Assembly: GCA_013698525.1 (NCBI GenBank)
Contig: JACCSM010000448.1
Span: forward strand, 1 to 25,041
DNA from: Rubrobacteraceae bacterium
Lineage (GTDB): Bacteria > Actinomycetota > Rubrobacteria > Rubrobacterales > Rubrobacteraceae
Length of the DNA: 25,041 bases
Direction: 5' to 3'
Below the pieces are notes generated by a model, which was given only the letters and a program-made list of their open reading frames with translations, did not search any database and was not told the DNA's origin. Shown in pieces: positions 22,678-25,041 of the stretch; the stretch's first letter is position 1; each line of letters opens with the position of its first letter. Position numbers and translations under genes: made by a program.

Positions 22678-23196
22678 TCATCGAACCCGCCGGTTCGCAC
22701 CGCCTCCAGCACGTCCACCCTCTTCGAGGTACCCCAGGGCCGCACCTAAAGAAGCGCCGCCGATGATCCCCGCGACGACGATGAAAGGCATCCTGCCGAA
22801 GCTGTCCGTCAGGTAGTCCAGGAAGCTTCCGGCGGGAAATCCGATGCCGAACCCCACCGCTCCGGCCAGCGTCAGGATCAAGACCCTCCTCGCATCAAGG
22901 AAAGCCACGCCCAGCGACGCTCCGAGCACGGCCCCGAAGACTGGCCCTATTACCACCGTGGAGTAGTTCACGAATGAACCCAGGGTAAGCACTGCGAGAA
23001 GCCCGAGGAACATCCCCAGAGCGCCCGCCAGCGCCAGGACCACGAGTCTTCTCCGATCCCTCAAGGCCAGGCCCAACGCCGCTCCGCCGACCGCCCCCGC
23101 AACCGGGATAGCGACGAAAGCGCCAAAGATGCCTGCGAGAGCCCCGCCGACGCCGAACCCGGCGGCTCCCAACAACACGAACCTTATGATGCCCAC
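22678..23196 (-). CDS. glycine-rich multi-pass membrane protein with internal repeats
   Basis: Hydrophobic 172-residue protein of unknown function, with about five or six membrane segments rich in Gly and Ala (GxxxG-type, glycine-zipper-like). An internal repeat is visible: GGAALGLALRDRRRLVVLALAGALG, then GASLGVAFLDARRVLILTLAGAVG, then GGASLGAALGYLEEG, each a short cytoplasmic Arg/Asp loop flanked by hydrophobic helices. The C-terminal tail (GGRAGGGANRRVR) is basic and likely cytoplasmic. The GTG at 23196 is the best start, though the frame is open back to 23343 and carries the lost C-terminus of the RTX gene. The sequence around the start repeats GCATCATAA twice. Confidence 0.65.
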   Translation of the reverse strand: MGIIRFVLLGAAGFGVGGALAGIFGAFVAIPVAGAVGGAALGLALRDRRRLVVLALAGALGMFLGLLAVLTLGSFVNYSTVVIGPVFGAVLGASLGVAFLDARRVLILTLAGAVGFGIGFPAGSFLDYLTDSFGRMPFIVVAGIIGGASLGAALGYLEEGGRAGGGANRRVR

Positions 23197-23201
23197 TCCC
23201 T

Positions 23202-23639
23202 TTATGATGCTCTCTTTCTGGCGTGCGGTTCTGTCCGCCTGACTTCTCCGTCTGAAAACCTTCTCGTAATCGTCCGCGACCCGGTCCCGGAAGTCGGCGA
23301 AGACCCTGTCCTTGCCGCCGCAGAAAACAATGCCAGCCTGGACCTAACATCGAAGGAGACGATGTCGTCGTTCCCATCGCCGCCATGCATAACGTCCTCG
23401 CCATCGTCGGTCTCGGCCCTCGGTTCGAGACCGAGTAATTCTTCGCCATAGAGAATGTCGTTCCCTCCACACCCCTCTACGAAGTCGCTGCCACTACGAC
23501 CATAGAGCACGTCGGAGCCGCCGGTGCCGAAAAGCTCATCCAAGCTATCAGTCCCGAACTTTACCGCCGCAACCGCCGCCCCAGCCGACAGGACGGGGAT
23601 CACCGCCACCGTCACCAAAGCCAGGCCCGCGCGCCCCAT
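23202..23639 (-). pseudogene. secreted RTX/hemolysin-type calcium-binding protein, frameshifted
   Basis: The ATG at 23639 (AAGGAG upstream) opens a signal peptide (GRAGLALVTVAVIPVLSAGAAVA), then KFGTDSLDELFGTGGSD and RTX-like nonapeptides (GGSDVLYGRSGSDFVEG, GGNDILYGE, GGDGNDDIVSF) that bind calcium in a parallel beta-roll. After DIVSFD the frame turns to unrelated Arg/Ser/Thr-rich sequence. The expected ending (IVFCGGKDRVFADFRDRVADDYEKV), typical of small actinobacterial calcium-binding proteins, is found in another frame starting about 23340. A frameshift near 23340-23348 therefore separates the two. The rescued frame continues without a stop into the glycine-rich membrane protein. Confidence 0.72.
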
Positions 23640-23886
23640 CGTCCTCTCCTTGACTCGTTGATTTACCGTGTAAGCTGGCAGCGTAAATATTTGTATCAAT
23701 GGTGTCAATAGTTTTCTGAAAGACATTCGTTGGATGGGGCTCCGGCTTTCCCGACCACGTTTTCCGGGTCCGAGAAGAAGGAGCGTCCAGCGCCATGACG
23801 GCTCGTGTCACCATTCGGCCACTCCCATCCTTGCTGGCATGGTCAGGACGACCGTGTCGGAGGGGATGTCGCTCTTATCTACCCTA

Positions 23887-23990
23887 CTACGTCGGCACGA
23901 CGAAGCGTGTGGGGAGTGGCTGGTCGGCGACGCGCACCTTTGCGAAACCGGCTTCCATCAGCAGCTCGCTCATCTCAGGGAGTCGCCCGC
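23887..23990 (-). pseudogene. C-terminal remnant, probably of a SAM-dependent methyltransferase
   Basis: A short frame reads RLPEMSELLMEAGFAKVRVADQPLPTRFVVPT and then TAG (23889-23887). The pattern helix-LLMEAGF-strand-KVRVADQP-strand is the typical last element of class I methyltransferases. No methyltransferase body precedes it: upstream sequence belongs to the SRPBCC gene in another frame. It may be a deletion remnant, or a 28-residue peptide starting at the ATG at 23973, one base after the SRPBCC stop. Confidence 0.4.
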
Positions 23991-24383
23991 CGGCCGCAAT
24001 ATTCCGAGAGCCCCTTCTCTGCCGAGTCCATTACGCTGTCGTGACTGTGGCGGTACATGCCTTCGGCGACGTACCCCAGGAGGTTGAAAGCCGGATTGGT
24101 GAGGCGCACGTACCAGTTGAACGTGATGCGCGTGCCGTCCGGCTTCTCCCGGAAAGATACGGTGCTGGCCGACCCGCAGGTCGTCTGTCCGGCCGTCCTC
24201 GACGAGCTCCATGTCCGGCCACCACTCGCGCACCGCCGCCCGCGAGGTCATGGCTTCGTAGACGACGGGCAGCGGCGCGGAGATGTTCCATTCGGTGCGC
24301 CAGTCATAAGCCTTGATGGCGCGGCCCCCGATCAGGGCCCCCGCCAACACACCGAGGGCGAAGGTGACGCGCTCGATCTTCAT
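23975..24383 (-). pseudogene. SRPBCC (START-like) family protein, frameshifted
   Basis: From the ATG at 24383, two bases after the SnoaL stop, the protein starts with a hydrophobic anchor (FALGVLAGALIGG) and WRTEWNISAPLPVVYEAMTSRAAVREWWPDMELVEDG, the first half of an SRPBCC lipid- or polyketide-binding fold. The second half is in another frame: STVSFREKPDGTRITFNWYVRLTNPAFNLLGYVAEGMYRHSHDSVMDSAEKGL, ending at the TGA at 23977-23975. The frame change lies near 24185-24200 (GGCCGGACAG on the minus strand). One base gained or lost there rebuilds a typical protein of about 135 residues. Confidence 0.75.
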
Positions 24384-24385
24384 CC

Positions 24386-24826
24386 TCAGGCTCCAGCCTC
24401 TTCCGGCTCGGGGATGGCGCCGAGCGGCCGCATCATGCCGAGCTGGTCGAGGCTATCCCAACTCTCCACGACCCTGCCCTCCTCCGAGAACCGGAAGATG
24501 CCCATGCCCGTGATGTCGGTGCGATTCCCGGTGGCGGGAATGCCACGGAAATCGCCCGTGTGGGTGGCGCGCAGCGTCCAGCGGGTCACGACCTTGTCGT
24601 CTTCACCGATCATGTCCTCGACGACGTTCTCGATGTCCGAGAAAGCGGAGCGGTACTCCACGACGAACTTCTTGACGTCCTCCGGGCCACGCTCCAAGAC
24701 GGAGCCGTCGGACTGGTGGGAGAGATACTTTTCGGCGAAGACCTCGTCCACGATATCCAGCCGCTCTTCCTTCCAGACCTCCTCGACGTAGCGCCGGAAG
24801 GTGGCCTTGTTTTCCTCGACCGACAT
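24386..24826 (-). CDS. SnoaL-like ester cyclase / polyketide cyclase-family protein
   Basis: A 146-residue NTF2-fold protein of the SnoaL-like ester cyclase family. ENKATFRRYVEEVWKEERLDIVDEVFAEKYLSHQ is the first helix pair, followed by GPEDVKKFVVEYRSAFSDIENVVEDMIGEDDKVVTRWTLRATHTGDFRGIPATGNRTDITGMGIFRFSEEGRVVESWDSLDQLGMMRPLG, the standard barrel sequence. Members close polyketide rings, but most actinobacterial homologues have no known substrate. The ATG at 24826 has AAAGGAG seven bases upstream. It heads the short run with the SRPBCC gene (two-base gap) and, unlike its neighbours, is intact. Confidence 0.88.
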   Translation of the reverse strand: MSVEENKATFRRYVEEVWKEERLDIVDEVFAEKYLSHQSDGSVLERGPEDVKKFVVEYRSAFSDIENVVEDMIGEDDKVVTRWTLRATHTGDFRGIPATGNRTDITGMGIFRFSEEGRVVESWDSLDQLGMMRPLGAIPEPEEAGA

Positions 24827-24904
24827 TCCGTTTCTCCTTTCTCTTGGCCCCGATTTCCACGGGTAGAATCCTGTTTTCCATAGCCTGCGTACCAGACGCT
24901 GTCA

Positions 24905-24954
24905 TTTCAGCCTCACCTCCCGGCGATATATATGGTGCTGGCCCCCTCAGGAAC
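24905..24954 (-). promoter_or_regulatory. candidate minus-strand promoter and strong ribosome site without a clear gene
   Basis: ATATATAT (24926-24933) could serve as a -10 for minus-strand transcription of the SnoaL run, with GTTCCT (24954-24949) as a weak -35. Just downstream, GGAGGTGAG stands seven bases before an ATG at 24905. The frame this ATG opens overlaps SnoaL in another frame and looks non-coding after the first residues. Confidence 0.3.
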
Positions 24955-24962
24955 AGTCGGAG

Positions 24963-25041
24963 TCATCTCATCTTCGAATAGCGGCGTCGCGCCAGGCCTG
25001 CAAAAAGGCTCAGAGGGAGGGCCACCACGGCGGCCAATGCG
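24963..25041 (-). CDS. C-terminal end of a membrane protein, 5' part outside window
   Basis: Minus-strand codons from the window edge read ALAAVVALPLSLFAGLARRRYSKMR and then TGA (24965-24963): a hydrophobic helix followed by a basic tail, typical of the last segment of a membrane protein with a cytoplasmic end. Only 25 codons are visible, so the family cannot be named. It is 137 bases upstream of the SnoaL gene on the same strand. Confidence 0.45.
   Translation of the reverse strand, partial: ALAAVVALPLSLFAGLARRRYSKMR

Noticed and set aside
23730..23815. Possible glyoxalase/VOC remnant (minus frame with GRSFFSDPENVV)
   Set aside because: Only one short motif-like stretch supports it, and frame stops flank it. 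Too weak to annotate, though it would fit the decay seen nearby.

Overview
The window comes from a high-GC bacterium with strong Shine-Dalgarno sites and frequent GTG/TTG starts. The gene content fits the deep-branching Actinomycetota, with Rubrobacter as the best guess: a GT81 glucosyl-3-phosphoglycerate synthase, an ECF sigma factor fused to a SnoaL domain, an RTX-type calcium-binding protein, SnoaL and SRPBCC proteins, and a Rv2258c-type methyltransferase. The genus is inferred from family content, not from a marker gene. I saw no tRNA, rRNA, CRISPR array or insertion sequence.

Left part (1-6.5 kb). A HAD phosphatase (cut by the window edge) follows surE on the minus strand. Divergent from these is a plus-strand run: gpgS (compatible-solute synthesis), then three tightly coupled genes for a cobalt-type nitrile hydratase or thiocyanate hydrolase-like enzyme whose beta subunit is split into two small proteins. 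A repeat-rich convergent terminator separates this run from an EF-G paralogue on the minus strand. An Asp23/Gls24 gene with a clear intrinsic terminator follows.

Middle (6.5-18.2 kb). A minus-strand pdhA-pdhB-pdhC operon encodes E1 alpha, E1 beta and E2 of a 2-oxoacid dehydrogenase complex, with no E3. Next are an archaeal/eukaryotic-type XTP/dITP pyrophosphatase with a downstream AT-rich gene of unknown function, and, divergently, an aminotransferase-ddl pair. Behind ddl sits an AT-rich unknown gene, itself followed by a second diverged copy of the ddl 3' end. This looks like a small insertion at the ddl terminus. Acetolactate decarboxylase, trmFO, a membrane Ser/Thr kinase and a small membrane protein complete the section.

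Right part (18.3-25 kb). A secreted beta-propeller lipoprotein converges on a methyltransferase, and the two stop codons lie in the arms of one perfect hairpin. Upstream of the methyltransferase, on the minus strand, is a row of damaged genes: a frameshifted GNAT acetyltransferase, an ECF sigma factor with an internal deletion plus a frameshift, a frameshifted RTX protein whose C-terminal frame runs into a glycine-rich membrane protein, the tail of a probable methyltransferase, and a frameshifted SRPBCC protein. Only the SnoaL protein and the glycine-rich protein look intact. The rest of the window has no such lesions, so this stretch is either a genuine decaying accessory region or a local sequence-quality problem.

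The strongest leads for something unusual are the minimal split nitrile hydratase/thiocyanate hydrolase cluster behind gpgS, and the AT-rich gene bracketed by two ddl 3' ends.
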